From contig NZ_QCZJ01000004.1 of assembly GCF_003075435.1 (NCBI RefSeq), forward strand, positions 186,001 through 250,000: a DNA stretch of 64,000 bases, written 5' to 3'. A program made the position numbers and the translations under genes. Numbering within the stretch: the stretch's first letter is position 1; each line of letters begins with the position of its first letter. Below are positions 54,187-63,565 of this stretch, piece after piece. This DNA comes from Terrimonas sp. Lineage in GTDB: Bacteria > Bacteroidota > Bacteroidia > Chitinophagales > Chitinophagaceae. The notes under the pieces are model-generated. The model was not told where the DNA came from and did no database searches. It worked only from the letters and a program-made list of their open reading frames with translations.

Positions 54187-54194
54187 TATATTTG
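54187..54194 (+). promoter_or_regulatory. -7 promoter element for the ABC ATPase gene
   Basis: TATATTTG fits TAnnTTTG, 27 bases before the start codon at 54222. The gap after the permuted-ACP gene holds nothing else recognisable. Confidence 0.5.
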
Positions 54195-54221
54195 TTTCAG
54201 GAACATCTATAATAACTATTT

Positions 54222-54926
54222 ATGCACTCAATCATTCACCTGGATAATATCAGGAAAAGCTACTTTATGGGAAGACAGGAGTTACAGGTGCTGAAGGGTA
54301 TATCACTCGATATCCGGAAAAACGAATATGTAGCGCTGATGGGACCTTCAGGTTCAGGAAAAAGTACTTTGATGAATATTCTCGGTTGCCTTGATTCGCC
54401 AACCGGCGGAGACTATTACCTGAATGGTCACCAGGTTAGTAAAATGGCAGATAATGATCTTGCAGAAATTCGTAATAAAGAAATAGGTTTTGTGTTTCAG
54501 CAATTTAACTTATTACCAAGATTAACTGCCGCGGAAAACGTGGCCTTGCCACTTATATATTCCGGTATTCCTAAAAAGCAGCGTACTGAAATGGCAATGC
54601 ATGTATTAGAGCAGGTTGATCTTGCCGACAGAAGCCATCATAAACCAAATGAATTAAGTGGTGGTCAGTGCCAGCGTGTAGCCATAGCAAGAGCATTGGT
54701 CAATAATCCTTCGCTGGTTTTGGCAGATGAACCAACAGGTAATCTCGATACAAAAACCTCTTACGAGATCATGAACATTTTCAGCAAAATACAGGAAGCC
54801 GGAAATACAATTGTGCTGGTTACACATGAAGAAGATATCGCTAATTACTCCAAACGAATAGTGCGCTTACGCGATGGCGTTATAGAAAGTGACAGGAAGG
54901 TGGAGAAGGCTGCTGTTGCAGGGTAA
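54222..54926 (+). CDS. ABC transporter ATP-binding protein (MacB/LolD type)
   Basis: 234 residues. Walker [21 protein letters not shown]-loop [12 protein letters not shown], signature [15 protein letters not shown], Walker [14 protein letters not shown] and the switch histidine VTHEEDIA are all present. The word GNLDTKTS and the short length mark the MacB/LolD/FtsE group, which drives substrate extraction from the membrane or periplasmic efflux through a separate permease. No permease is adjacent here. The next gene (adenosyltransferase) starts 10 bases later. Confidence 0.9.
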   Translation: MHSIIHLDNIRKSYFMGRQELQVLKGISLDIRKNEYVALMGPSGSGKSTLMNILGCLDSPTGGDYYLNGHQVSKMADNDLAEIRNKEIGFVFQQFNLLPRLTAAENVALPLIYSGIPKKQRTEMAMHVLEQVDLADRSHHKPNELSGGQCQRVAIARALVNNPSLVLADEPTGNLDTKTSYEIMNIFSKIQEAGNTIVLVTHEEDIANYSKRIVRLRDGVIESDRKVEKAAVAG

Positions 54927-54936
54927 ATCATCCCTT

Positions 54937-55488
54937 ATGGCTATAAGAATTTATACAAAAACCGGTGATAAGGGAAGCACATCCCTTATCGGGGGGACTA
55001 AAGTGTCTAAATCTCACCTGCGTATAGAAGCATACGGAACGGTTGATGAACTGAATGCACATATAGGTTTGTGCAGGGATATACTCACGGATAATAACAG
55101 CCGTAATACACTGCAAAAAATCCAGAACGATCTTTTTGTAACTGGCTCTTTGCTGGCTTGCGATCCGCAGAAGGATATTAAGATGGCATTGCCGGAAATT
55201 GCTGAAAGCGATATTGCTTTATTAGAGAAAGAAATAGACCGGATGGATAGTGTGTTGCCAGCCATGAAATATTTTATTCTGCCGGGAGGAGATATTGCCA
55301 TCTCTCAATTACATATTGCCCGCTGTATCTGCCGCCGTGCAGAGAGGTGTTGTGTGCGGCTTGATGAAGCATCAAAGGTAAACCCAGCCATTTTAAAATA
55401 TCTCAACCGCCTGAGTGATTATCTTTTTGTATTGGCACGTTATACCGGCCATCTTAATAAGATTGAAGATATACCGTGGAAGCCTTAA
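54937..55488 (+). CDS. Cob(I)yrinic acid a,c-diamide adenosyltransferase (PduO type)
   Basis: 183 residues from ATG 54937; the frame extends 16 codons upstream into the previous gene. It transfers the adenosyl group from ATP to cob(I)alamin. The ATP-binding N-terminus IYTKTGDKGSTSLIGG, the EAYGTVDELNAHIG helix and CICRRAERCCVRL near residue 128 are the PduO/MMAB motifs. It follows the ABC ATPase gene by 10 bases, so they form an operon, although a shared cobalamin role is only a guess. Its stop is one base from that of the convergent TPR gene. Confidence 0.93.
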   Translation: MAIRIYTKTGDKGSTSLIGGTKVSKSHLRIEAYGTVDELNAHIGLCRDILTDNNSRNTLQKIQNDLFVTGSLLACDPQKDIKMALPEIAESDIALLEKEIDRMDSVLPAMKYFILPGGDIAISQLHIARCICRRAERCCVRLDEASKVNPAILKYLNRLSDYLFVLARYTGHLNKIEDIPWKP

Positions 55489-55489
55489 A

Positions 55490-56593
55490 TTACCTTTTTT
55501 TCAGGTCCGGGATAGCCTCATATAGCTCATCAACATAGGCCTGTTTAAATTTTCCCGTTTTTCTATATTGCTCAATAACCGCATTTGCCTTGTCATAATT
55601 TCCTTTTCCGGCATATGTAACAACAAGTTGCTGCATGTTTAAACCATTAGACGGGTCATATTGAAACGCTTTCTCAAAAGCCACATTTGCGTCATCAACT
55701 TTTTCAGCAAGCATATAGAAAACTCCTTTGTAATAGTTAAGAAAAGGATCACCTCCGGTAAGACTATCTAATTTGTTGATGGCATTAATTCCTTTTTCCA
55801 TTTCCTTTTTAATATAATAAGCATCCAGCATTAGCAAATAAATATTTGATTCGTTGGGATAAATTTTAGCAAATGATTCAATTGCGGAGATATAATTGTC
55901 TGTATCGACATGCTGGCAGGCCTGAATATAAATTGTCTGAATAGCTTTGTTCTTCTTTATTTCACCTGTTTGCGATTCAACAAGTTTTTTTATTTCTGTA
56001 TAAGCGCCTTTTTGTTGAAGTGTTCTTAATTGAGTAATGAAATTTACCTTTTCTTGTGCCTGGGGATCTATGGATGATTTGGATATGATATCATTTAACA
56101 ATGCCGCTAAAGTTGCGCTTAATTCCTCTCCTGTCAAATAAATGTATATATCAGCAGCCTTTACAGTATCCTTTACTTTATAAAGAAGGAAATCATGATA
56201 ATTTAAACCGCCATCTCCAAACATCCGGAAAAGAACATGTGTTTCATTATTTTTCTGATAGGTACGAACCAGGCTATAACTACCGTTTGCAATACTATTT
56301 ATTATCTGGGCTCCCATTTGATTAAGATTAAACCCCTGTTGAAAGCCTGCCATAACAGCAGGGTCTTTAGAAATCTCACTTTTTGAAGAAATTCTCTTCA
56401 TTAGTTCGGGCATATAAATAATGGTAGAAAAAACTGCAGGATTATTGCTATTGATGGATGTTTCTAATTTTTCGGCGAGTTTTTTTGCTTCATCTACGCT
56501 TACAGCATAGGATTGTGCAAAAGACCAGGCAGTTGTGGATAGGGTAAATAATGCTAAGGCTATGATCTTTTTTGACATTATTGTGTTTTTCAT
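55490..56593 (-). CDS. Secreted TPR-repeat protein
   Basis: 367 residues with a signal peptide ending TAWSFAQ. Two ATG codons (56593 and 56578) are possible. The N-terminal half (about 25-180) has no recognised family. The C-terminal half (about 190-365) contains TPR-like helix pairs: YIQACQHVDTDNYISAIESFAKIYPN, LNYYKGVFYMLAEKVDDANVAFEKAFQYDP and QQLVVTYAGKGNYDKANAVIEQ. It is probably periplasmic and a protein-protein adaptor. Its function is unknown. It is followed by the convergent adenosyltransferase gene. Confidence 0.7.
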   Translation of the reverse strand: MKNTIMSKKIIALALFTLSTTAWSFAQSYAVSVDEAKKLAEKLETSINSNNPAVFSTIIYMPELMKRISSKSEISKDPAVMAGFQQGFNLNQMGAQIINSIANGSYSLVRTYQKNNETHVLFRMFGDGGLNYHDFLLYKVKDTVKAADIYIYLTGEELSATLAALLNDIISKSSIDPQAQEKVNFITQLRTLQQKGAYTEIKKLVESQTGEIKKNKAIQTIYIQACQHVDTDNYISAIESFAKIYPNESNIYLLMLDAYYIKKEMEKGINAINKLDSLTGGDPFLNYYKGVFYMLAEKVDDANVAFEKAFQYDPSNGLNMQQLVVTYAGKGNYDKANAVIEQYRKTGKFKQAYVDELYEAIPDLKKR

Positions 56594-56625
56594 TTAACGA
56601 ATTTTAAGATGCATCAGGTATAATT

Positions 56626-57276
56626 TTAAACCATCTTCCCATCTTTCATATGCAAAACCCTGTCGCTCATCTGGGCTAATTCTTCATTATGGGTTACAAT
56701 CAGAAAGGTCTGTCCGTGCCTGTTTCTCAGATCAACAAAAAGCTTATGCAGTTCCCGGGCATTTTGAGAATCAAGGTTGCCGGTAGGTTCATCAGCAAAA
56801 ACAATATCAGGCTTGTTAATAAGTGACCGGGCTACAGCCACGCGCTGCTGTTCTCCACCGGAAAGGGCGTTGGGTTTATTATCAATGCGGTCGTTAAGCC
56901 CAAGCGTTTCCAGCAACTCTTTTGCCCTTGCCTCAACTTCTTTCTTTTTTTTGCCTGCAAGCCAGCCCGGAATACATACATTTTCCAGCGCTGTAAATTC
57001 CGGAAGCAGGTGGTGAAACTGAAAAACGAAGCCCATGTGCTTATTCCGGAATGATGCCAGCTTTTTGCCTGCCAGGGTATCTACCCGCTCATTCTTCAGG
57101 AAAATTTCTCCACTGTCTGGACTGTCGAGCGTACCAATAATATGAAGTAAAGTGCTTTTGCCTGCCCCTGAAGAACCGATGATACTTACAATTTCGCCCT
57201 GGTTTATATCAAGGCTTACCCCTTTCAGCACCTGCAGGTTACCATAGGATTTTACAATGTTTTTGGCTGATAACAT
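56626..57276 (-). CDS. lolD: Lipoprotein-releasing ABC transporter ATPase (LolD type)
   Basis: 216 residues. Walker [21 protein letters not shown]-loop [16 protein letters not shown], signature [15 protein letters not shown], Walker [15 protein letters not shown] and VTHNEELAQ are all present. The pattern [14 protein letters not shown] and [13 protein letters not shown] is closest to LolD, which powers release of lipoproteins from the inner membrane. No LolC/E permease gene is adjacent. It lies 32 bases upstream of the TPR-protein gene on the same strand. Confidence 0.85.
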   Translation of the reverse strand: MLSAKNIVKSYGNLQVLKGVSLDINQGEIVSIIGSSGAGKSTLLHIIGTLDSPDSGEIFLKNERVDTLAGKKLASFRNKHMGFVFQFHHLLPEFTALENVCIPGWLAGKKKKEVEARAKELLETLGLNDRIDNKPNALSGGEQQRVAVARSLINKPDIVFADEPTGNLDSQNARELHKLFVDLRNRHGQTFLIVTHNEELAQMSDRVLHMKDGKMV

Positions 57277-57396
57277 TACCGCGTATTAGGTTGTTTAAGA
57301 CGGGAAATTAAGCAATAGTGTTCATAAATGCCCAATGCCGCATGCAATAAAAAAATCGGCTGCCCGTTCACCTTTTTTTGAGCGTGAATAAGTGAA

Positions 57397-57427
57397 TTTG
57401 GAAATTACGTGCTAAACTTTACTTTTG
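57397..57427 (+). promoter_or_regulatory. Complete Bacteroidota promoter for the DUF2795 gene
   Basis: TTTG (57397-57400), a 19-base spacer and TACTTTTG (57420-57427) fit the -33/-7 consensus well. The start codon lies 72 bases further. Confidence 0.7.
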
Positions 57428-57499
57428 CGGAAAATTTGCAGGGTATAAAGCCTGTAAAACCGGAAAGAAATCTGATCATCCATAAAATTAAAATAGACA

Positions 57500-57721
57500 A
57501 TGTTCTGGACACTTGAACTGGCATCCTACCTGGAAGACGCTCCCTGGCCCGCCACAAAAGATGAATTGATTGATTATTCCATTCGTAGCGGTGCGCCTAT
57601 CGAGGTGATAGAAAACCTGCAGGAGCTGGAAGACGAAGGTGAGATATATGAAGGTATTGATGATATTTGGCCTGATTACCCATCTCAGGAAGACTTCTTC
57701 TTTAATGAAGATGAGTATTAA
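57500..57721 (+). CDS. DUF2795-type small acidic protein
   Basis: 73 residues. The whole chain, from MFWTLELASYLEDAPWPATKDELIDYSIRSG to the acidic end YPSQEDFFFNEDEY, matches the DUF2795 type found as a single-copy gene in Bacteroidota. It is helical and strongly acidic, so cytoplasmic. Function unknown. The complete promoter upstream and the terminator downstream support a stand-alone gene. Confidence 0.85.
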   Translation: MFWTLELASYLEDAPWPATKDELIDYSIRSGAPIEVIENLQELEDEGEIYEGIDDIWPDYPSQEDFFFNEDEY

Positions 57722-57750
57722 TCAGTCCAGCATTATCCACACTTATGTCA

Positions 57751-57776
57751 ACCGTTCTTTGCAGAGCGGTTTTTCG
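57751..57776 (+). terminator. Intrinsic terminator of the DUF2795 gene
   Basis: ACCGTTCT (57751-57758) and AGAGCGGT (57763-57770) pair with one G-U around loop TTGC, followed by a T-run. The following gap to 58052 shows a second weaker stem (57841-57883) and no gene. Confidence 0.8.
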
Positions 57777-58052
57777 TTTTGATATTTCCTCCATATGCTT
57801 CATGGAACTTTCCCTTTATCAATTAAATAACCCTTTTATAACAAACCTGCCGCTGATTTTCAGGCAGCTTGTTTTAAATTGAACTCCGGATCCCCACTTG
57901 TGAAAGCGTGCTGCTTACAGCTGTTTCGATGTTTGCTGATTTGTTTATTACGGTAATTAACTTAAATAACCCGCGCATGCATACAATATCGGCGGAATAA
58001 ATACTTTTAAAGATATGCACTGATATCATGCAAAGTGTGTTGACCAGTTACT

Positions 58053-60305
58053 ATGAAATATATTTTTATATCGTGTTTGTGGATTTGCTGTTTATGGGGT
58101 GGTGTATATGCACAGCATAGCTCCAGACCAAAAATAGGGCTGACACTTAGCGGCGGTGGAGCTAAAGGGCTGGCGCATATAGGTATATTAAAGGCAATAG
58201 ATTCGGCGGGCTTGAATATAGACTATATTACCGGCACAAGCATGGGCAGCGTAATTGGCGGTTTATATGCTGCCGGTTATTCGGCAGACACTATTGAAAG
58301 AATAGCAAAAACAATGGATTGGGATCTGTTGCTCAGCAATCAATCTTCGCTGCAAAGTATATTCATGGCTGAGAAAGACGAATATTCCAAATATATTGTA
58401 GAGCTTCCCTGGCAAAATCACAGGTTTAACCTGCCAACCGGTATTCTTGAAGGGCAGGAACTCTGGTTAAAATTTGCCGAATTATTTTTCCCTGTTTGTA
58501 ATGTAAAAGATTTTTCAAAACTCAGTATCCCTTTTAAATGCATAGCAACAGATGTTGGTACAGGAGAAGCCGTAGTAATGGAATCCGGGGAAATAGTTTC
58601 GTCTATACGTTCCAGCATGGCAATTCCGTCTTTTTTTACGGCGGTTAATATGCAGGAAAGAAGGTTGATTGATGGAGGAGTGGTACGAAATTTTCCTGTA
58701 CAGGATGTAAAACGAATGGGCGCTGATATTGTTATAGGAAGTAATGTTTCAACAGGTTTGCTGAGCTCTAATAATGTACGCAACGCGATACAGGTATTAT
58801 TGCAGGTAGCATTTTTTCGCGAAGCGGAAGATCATAAAACCGAGATACCGCTTTGCGATATTTATGTTAATCATAACCTGGAAAAATACAATATGGGCAG
58901 TTTCGGCCAGGCAATTGATATTCTTGATGCCGGTATTGAAAGAGGAAAAGAATTATACCCGGCCTTTAAAAAACTTTCTGATTCACTGGATGCTATTTAT
59001 GGTCCCCAGCCGCTTAAAGCTAATCGTTTGCCATCTACGGAAAAAGTAAAAATAACTTCTTTTGAGATCAGCAGCCTGAAAAATACAACGATAGAATTTT
59101 TCATTAATACACTAAACCTGAAAACAGGCGAATGGTATACGGCAACAGATATATCCCGTATGATACGCCACGCCTTTGGTACAAGATATTACAACCGCAT
59201 ATTGTATTCCCTGCACGAGCAACCAGACGGCAGCTATAAAATTATTTTTGATGTAATTGAAAATCCCCTCACGTTCGCCAAAGTAGGATTACATTATGAT
59301 AAATTCAGCGGCATCAGTGCTATTATAAATCTTACTACCAGAAATTTTCTGATCAGTAATTCAAGAGACCTTGTTACAATAAATATCGGTGATAATTTTC
59401 GTGTACGTGGTGAGCATCTGCAGTATATTGGCAGGCATAAAAATGTAACAGCATCACTCAGTGCCCAGTATGATAGATTTAGTGTAAGCACATACAATGA
59501 TTTTATTGCAGAAAAGCCATTTAGTCAGTCTGGTTTATTTAAAAGACAGTATGCAAGGTTTGATGGTAATATCGGTTTTTCGGCAGACAGGAGGTTTGCA
59601 ATTGGTGTAGGCGCAAGAGAAGAAATTGTAAAGTACAACCCTGTAATAGCATCAAACTTTGAATTTAAAGGAACCGTTAGCATGCCGACTGCCTACGGGT
59701 TTATTAAATATAATTCGCTGGATAAAAGAATTTTTCCTAATAAAGGTGTCAGGATAGATGCGGAAGCAGGTTGGGTATTCAGGCAAAATATAAACGTGTC
59801 TGTGTTGAGAGATGGAGATCCATACCCGGAGGCGGTTTCTGCCATTTCAACACAACCTTATCTCAGAACGTCATTCAGCCTGGAATCTTACTATCGTGTG
59901 CTTCGCAGGTTAACGGCAATAGCATCAACACAGGCGGGTGCTAATTTCAACTACACCAACAATATTATGAACGAGTTTTCGATAGGGGGTGTTTTGCCGC
60001 TTTATAATAACCAGGTTACGTTTATCGGGCTGCCGGAAGGCTCAATATATACACCCACTGTTGCGGCTTTTATGGGGGGCTTCAGGTATGAGTTTTTGTC
60101 GAACACTTATGCTACCGCCAAAGCAAATGTGTTGTTTACCAATCTTATTAATAAGAGTGTATTCTTCAATAATCCTGATTTTATGTCGGGGTATGGACTT
60201 TCTTTCGGTTACAACTTTGCATTAGGCCCGCTTGAAGTAGGCGCTATGTATAGCGACAGGTCTGGTAAAATATATTCTACAGTAAGTTTTGGGGTAAGCT
60301 TTTGA
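58053..60305 (+). CDS. Patatin-like phospholipase fused to an Omp85-type barrel
   Basis: 750 residues. A signal peptide ends at VYAQ. The patatin domain (27-320) has the oxyanion motif SGGGAKG (33-39), catalytic Ser63 in GTSMGS (61-66) and catalytic Asp207 in DGG. After a POTRA-like region (about 330-420), residues about 430-750 form an outer-membrane barrel of the BamA/Omp85 kind, ending in an aromatic strand (TVSFGVSF). This matches the PlpD/type Vd autotransporter architecture, in which a lipase is carried out by its own barrel. The lipid substrate is unknown. The gene is monocistronic. Confidence 0.9.
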   Translation: MKYIFISCLWICCLWGGVYAQHSSRPKIGLTLSGGGAKGLAHIGILKAIDSAGLNIDYITGTSMGSVIGGLYAAGYSADTIERIAKTMDWDLLLSNQSSLQSIFMAEKDEYSKYIVELPWQNHRFNLPTGILEGQELWLKFAELFFPVCNVKDFSKLSIPFKCIATDVGTGEAVVMESGEIVSSIRSSMAIPSFFTAVNMQERRLIDGGVVRNFPVQDVKRMGADIVIGSNVSTGLLSSNNVRNAIQVLLQVAFFREAEDHKTEIPLCDIYVNHNLEKYNMGSFGQAIDILDAGIERGKELYPAFKKLSDSLDAIYGPQPLKANRLPSTEKVKITSFEISSLKNTTIEFFINTLNLKTGEWYTATDISRMIRHAFGTRYYNRILYSLHEQPDGSYKIIFDVIENPLTFAKVGLHYDKFSGISAIINLTTRNFLISNSRDLVTINIGDNFRVRGEHLQYIGRHKNVTASLSAQYDRFSVSTYNDFIAEKPFSQSGLFKRQYARFDGNIGFSADRRFAIGVGAREEIVKYNPVIASNFEFKGTVSMPTAYGFIKYNSLDKRIFPNKGVRIDAEAGWVFRQNINVSVLRDGDPYPEAVSAISTQPYLRTSFSLESYYRVLRRLTAIASTQAGANFNYTNNIMNEFSIGGVLPLYNNQVTFIGLPEGSIYTPTVAAFMGGFRYEFLSNTYATAKANVLFTNLINKSVFFNNPDFMSGYGLSFGYNFALGPLEVGAMYSDRSGKIYSTVSFGVSF

Positions 60306-60380
60306 TGGAGGGTGGAAAGTTTGTGCTGCAAGACACAGGGGTTCACGATGATTCCGGTTGCAGGTTGTAAGTTTTACACT

Positions 60381-60405
60381 TCACCATTGCCTGTTCACTA
60401 TTGAG
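60381..60405. repeat. Intergenic repeat words
   Basis: CACCATTGCCTGTTCACTATTG resembles the words in the 1794-1860 inverted repeat. The gap between the convergent patatin and arginase-fold genes holds no gene. Confidence 0.4.
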
Positions 60406-60413
60406 GTATTGCG

Positions 60414-61472
60414 TTATTGTTTACGGTTCACTTTTATAAAATTACTCACCAGTTCGCTCACCAGCTTTGCGGCAAAAGCATTCGACTGGCCATTGACCAA
60501 TTGTGCGGCGCCTTCGCAAATATGCAGGTAAGCAATATGGGGATAGTATGCAGTGAAGTTAATATATTGTCTTGCCTGTAAGGCAGTAAAGCCTGAAGGG
60601 TTTGACGAGCTGGAGAGCATTTGCTCAATGCAATCCATATCTAATTCTATACCGGTAAAAGATTCTTCTGTAAACGATATTGCCTGCACAATCGCCTGCC
60701 GGAAATTAAGTTTTTCGCGTAAGCTTATGTCTTCAAAAGTTGAGTATTGAATATTTATATTACTGTATAAATCATCCATTACACGCTGGCTATTGTAATT
60801 TTCCTGTAAGCCGATAACAGCGTATTTTTTAAGAAAACCCTCTTCCATAGCATAACGAAAGCTATTGCCACTATGTCGGCCTTCTGCAATACGGTAACCG
60901 GAGTGAGCATCAGCATTCATCACATTGATTGCCGCGCTGGCTAGTTTTCCTGCTCTCTGCAATCCCTTAGCTGCGCCTTTAATCAGCGGGTATGCGTTAT
61001 TGTGACCACCGCCAATAATAATTGGTATTTTACCTGCCGAGCTGATTGCTTTTACCATGTTTTCTACTTCATTGTCTATAATATTGGCAACTGCATGCCT
61101 GCAGGCGTCAATCAATTCATCCTGGTTTTTAGCGTTGGCGGTAATAAGCGATTTGATATCACTGAAATCGAAATAACCTGATAATATTACTTCTTCTCCT
61201 GTAAATGCATCTGTGCTCTGCATATTACACAAGGCCTGCAAAAAAGGGAGCCAGATCGTTTCTGTTCCACCCACACCGTAATTTGCTCTCACGCCAATAT
61301 CTTCAGGTATACCTACAATAACATATTGCGCTTTTGATTGTGATAAAGCATCTGCCAGGGGCATATCAGGTAAATGCTGAAAACATTCTCCAAGCTTGGT
61401 TTCAAAGCGTCTTAAACGGGTGATGCTTAAAATGTCCTGCCGTTTATACAATTTAAAATAAGGATATGCCAT
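60414..61472 (-). CDS. Arginase/formimidoylglutamase-fold protein
   Basis: 352 residues from ATG 61472, chosen because the 54 codons before it have no domain content. Arginase-fold motifs are present but altered: PIIIGGGHNNAYP, NADAHSGYR and GIELDMDCIE. In the second motif the usual DAHxD reads DAHSG, so one Mn2+ ligand is replaced by glycine. The N-terminal YVIVGIPEDIGVRANYGVGGTETIWLPFL matches formimidoylglutamase-like members, which release formamide from histidine breakdown products. Bacteroidota carry several such paralogues. Activity is uncertain because of the altered metal site. Confidence 0.75.
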   Translation of the reverse strand: MAYPYFKLYKRQDILSITRLRRFETKLGECFQHLPDMPLADALSQSKAQYVIVGIPEDIGVRANYGVGGTETIWLPFLQALCNMQSTDAFTGEEVILSGYFDFSDIKSLITANAKNQDELIDACRHAVANIIDNEVENMVKAISSAGKIPIIIGGGHNNAYPLIKGAAKGLQRAGKLASAAINVMNADAHSGYRIAEGRHSGNSFRYAMEEGFLKKYAVIGLQENYNSQRVMDDLYSNINIQYSTFEDISLREKLNFRQAIVQAISFTEESFTGIELDMDCIEQMLSSSSNPSGFTALQARQYINFTAYYPHIAYLHICEGAAQLVNGQSNAFAAKLVSELVSNFIKVNRKQ

Positions 61473-61725
61473 GATGTGAGATATTTGAATAAATATAAGT
61501 ATAGTTTTATTCACACCGATACCTTGCCGGGAATTTGAGCTATTGCGGAATATCTGATCTCCTGAGGGCTTCAAAATGCAAATTGCCTTACCAGAAACCA
61601 ACTGATATTTTAAGTTTGTTTCAGCGGCGCTCAAAGATGATGCAAGGGTGCGGAATTTATAGGTTTATGCATACTTTTATGCCTTTCTTCAAATGTGCCG
61701 GAATCTTTATTTAAATTTTACTTCT

Positions 61726-63543
61726 ATGCTTAAATACTCCCTGGTTTTATCACTACTTTTTTTTTCATTGTTTGCTTTCTCTCAAAAAAAAGCATCACAG
61801 GCTGATAAAAGACTGGACGGATTGGAAACAGCGCTTGAAAAATTGCTGAAAGACTGGAATGCTGCCGGTTTTGCTGTTGCTATAGTAGAAAAAAATAAAA
61901 CCATTTACAGCAAAGGTTTCGGCTATCGGGATGTTGAAAAAAAATTACCTGTTACGCCCAATACCTTATTTGCTATTGGCTCCTGCACCAAAGCGTTTAC
62001 CGCATCATTGCTGGGATTGCTTCGCAAAGACGGGAAAGTTGAATTTGATAAACCTGTAAGAACATATTTGCCTGAACTGAAGTTTTATAATGATGTAATG
62101 GATAACCTGGTCACTGCCCGTGATATGATGTCGCACAGAACCGGGCTGCCACGTCATGATTTTTCCTGGTATTTGTTTCCCACAACCAGGGATAGTTCTA
62201 TATATAATATCCGCTATTTTCAACCTACTGCCTCGGTGAGAGAAATATGGCAGTATAATAATTTCATGTTTGCCGCACAGGGCGTTCTGGCTGAAAAGCT
62301 ATACGCAAAAAAATGGGAGCAACTCATAAAAGAAAAATTTTTTGATTCGCTTGATATGAAAAAATCTACCTGCTATATAGATGATTTAAGAAAAAGTGAG
62401 GACGCCGCAAAAGGGTACGGATTGTTTAAAGACAGCATCATCAGGGAGATGGATTATTATGATATTGGAGGGATGGGGCCTGCCGGAAGTATAAACAGCA
62501 GTGTAAATGAAATGGCGAATTGGGTAAAGGCCTGGATAAATAAAGGCGAATATAACGGCAGAAAGATACTGCCTGATAATTACATAACTGAGGCTATCAG
62601 CTCGCAGGTAAGTATTCCCGGTGCGCTGCCAACCAGTGAAAATCCCGATATACACTTTGCTACTTACGGGCTTGGCTGGTTTTTGCAATCCTACCGGGGA
62701 CATTATTGTGTTTCACACGGTGGAAATATTGATGGGTTCAGCGCTCTTACCAGTTTTTATCCTTCTGATAGTATTGGCGTGATCGTTTTGGCTAATCAAA
62801 ATGCTTCTCCTGTTCCTTCCCTTGTTCAAAAAATAGTGGCTGACAGAATGCTGAAGCTTCCGCGCAAAGACTGGAATGCACTCAGGCTGAAAGATAAAGC
62901 TAAGAATAAGGAGAACCAGAAAGAGGAAGAAAAGATAAAATCAAAACCCAATATTACCTATGCGCCGCCAACGCATAAAACAAAAGATTACGAAGGATTG
63001 TATTCATATAATGGGTATGGCACAATTGATATTGTTTCTAAGAATGATTCTCTTTTTGTTTTGCTTAAAAACAAAACCTACTGGTTAAAACATGCTACTT
63101 ATGATGTATTTTATTTGTATGATGTAGATAGACGTTATGGAATTGACACCAGCGATCAAAGCAATTTTGCGGTACAGTTTGTGATAAATAAGATCGGTGA
63201 AATTGAATCCCTGGAAACGGAATTACAGTTTGGGTTACCGGCCTTTGTGTTTAAGAAAGTGCCCAAACCTTTACCTGTAGCTGCGGAAACACTGAAGAAA
63301 TACGAAGGTGAATATGTATTGGGAGGAATGACCACAAAAGTATATGTAAAAGACAACTCGGTATTATATGTGGTTGTGCCGGGGCAACCGGAATATGAAA
63401 CCGTACCGGTAGGTAATGAGGAGTTCAAATTAAAAATACTGTCAGGGTATAGTGTTAAGTTCCTGTTGAATGATAAAGGTGATGTAGAAGCAATGAACTT
63501 TATTCAACCCAATGGAACGTTTAAGGCAACAAAAAAGAAATGA
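61726..63543 (+). CDS. Class C beta-lactamase-like serine hydrolase
   Basis: 605 residues from ATG 61726; the frame extends 11 codons further without a signal. A signal peptide ends FAFSQ. Catalytic SxxK is SCTK (Ser86, Lys89), then WQYNNFMFAAQG (YxN) and CVSHGGNIDGFSALT (HxG). The C-terminal 170 residues match the DUF3471-type domain common in Bacteroidota hydrolases. It may be a peptidase or esterase acting in the periplasm rather than a true beta-lactamase; the substrate is unknown. Confidence 0.88.
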   Translation: MLKYSLVLSLLFFSLFAFSQKKASQADKRLDGLETALEKLLKDWNAAGFAVAIVEKNKTIYSKGFGYRDVEKKLPVTPNTLFAIGSCTKAFTASLLGLLRKDGKVEFDKPVRTYLPELKFYNDVMDNLVTARDMMSHRTGLPRHDFSWYLFPTTRDSSIYNIRYFQPTASVREIWQYNNFMFAAQGVLAEKLYAKKWEQLIKEKFFDSLDMKKSTCYIDDLRKSEDAAKGYGLFKDSIIREMDYYDIGGMGPAGSINSSVNEMANWVKAWINKGEYNGRKILPDNYITEAISSQVSIPGALPTSENPDIHFATYGLGWFLQSYRGHYCVSHGGNIDGFSALTSFYPSDSIGVIVLANQNASPVPSLVQKIVADRMLKLPRKDWNALRLKDKAKNKENQKEEEKIKSKPNITYAPPTHKTKDYEGLYSYNGYGTIDIVSKNDSLFVLLKNKTYWLKHATYDVFYLYDVDRRYGIDTSDQSNFAVQFVINKIGEIESLETELQFGLPAFVFKKVPKPLPVAAETLKKYEGEYVLGGMTTKVYVKDNSVLYVVVPGQPEYETVPVGNEEFKLKILSGYSVKFLLNDKGDVEAMNFIQPNGTFKATKKK

Positions 63544-63565
63544 TAATTACTGTAGTAAATAAAAT

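Noticed and set aside
54062-54247. Possible C-terminal continuation of the permuted ACP by frameshift
   Set aside because: The shifted frame does not resemble ACP after the DDLGID end, and it runs into the next gene's promoter.
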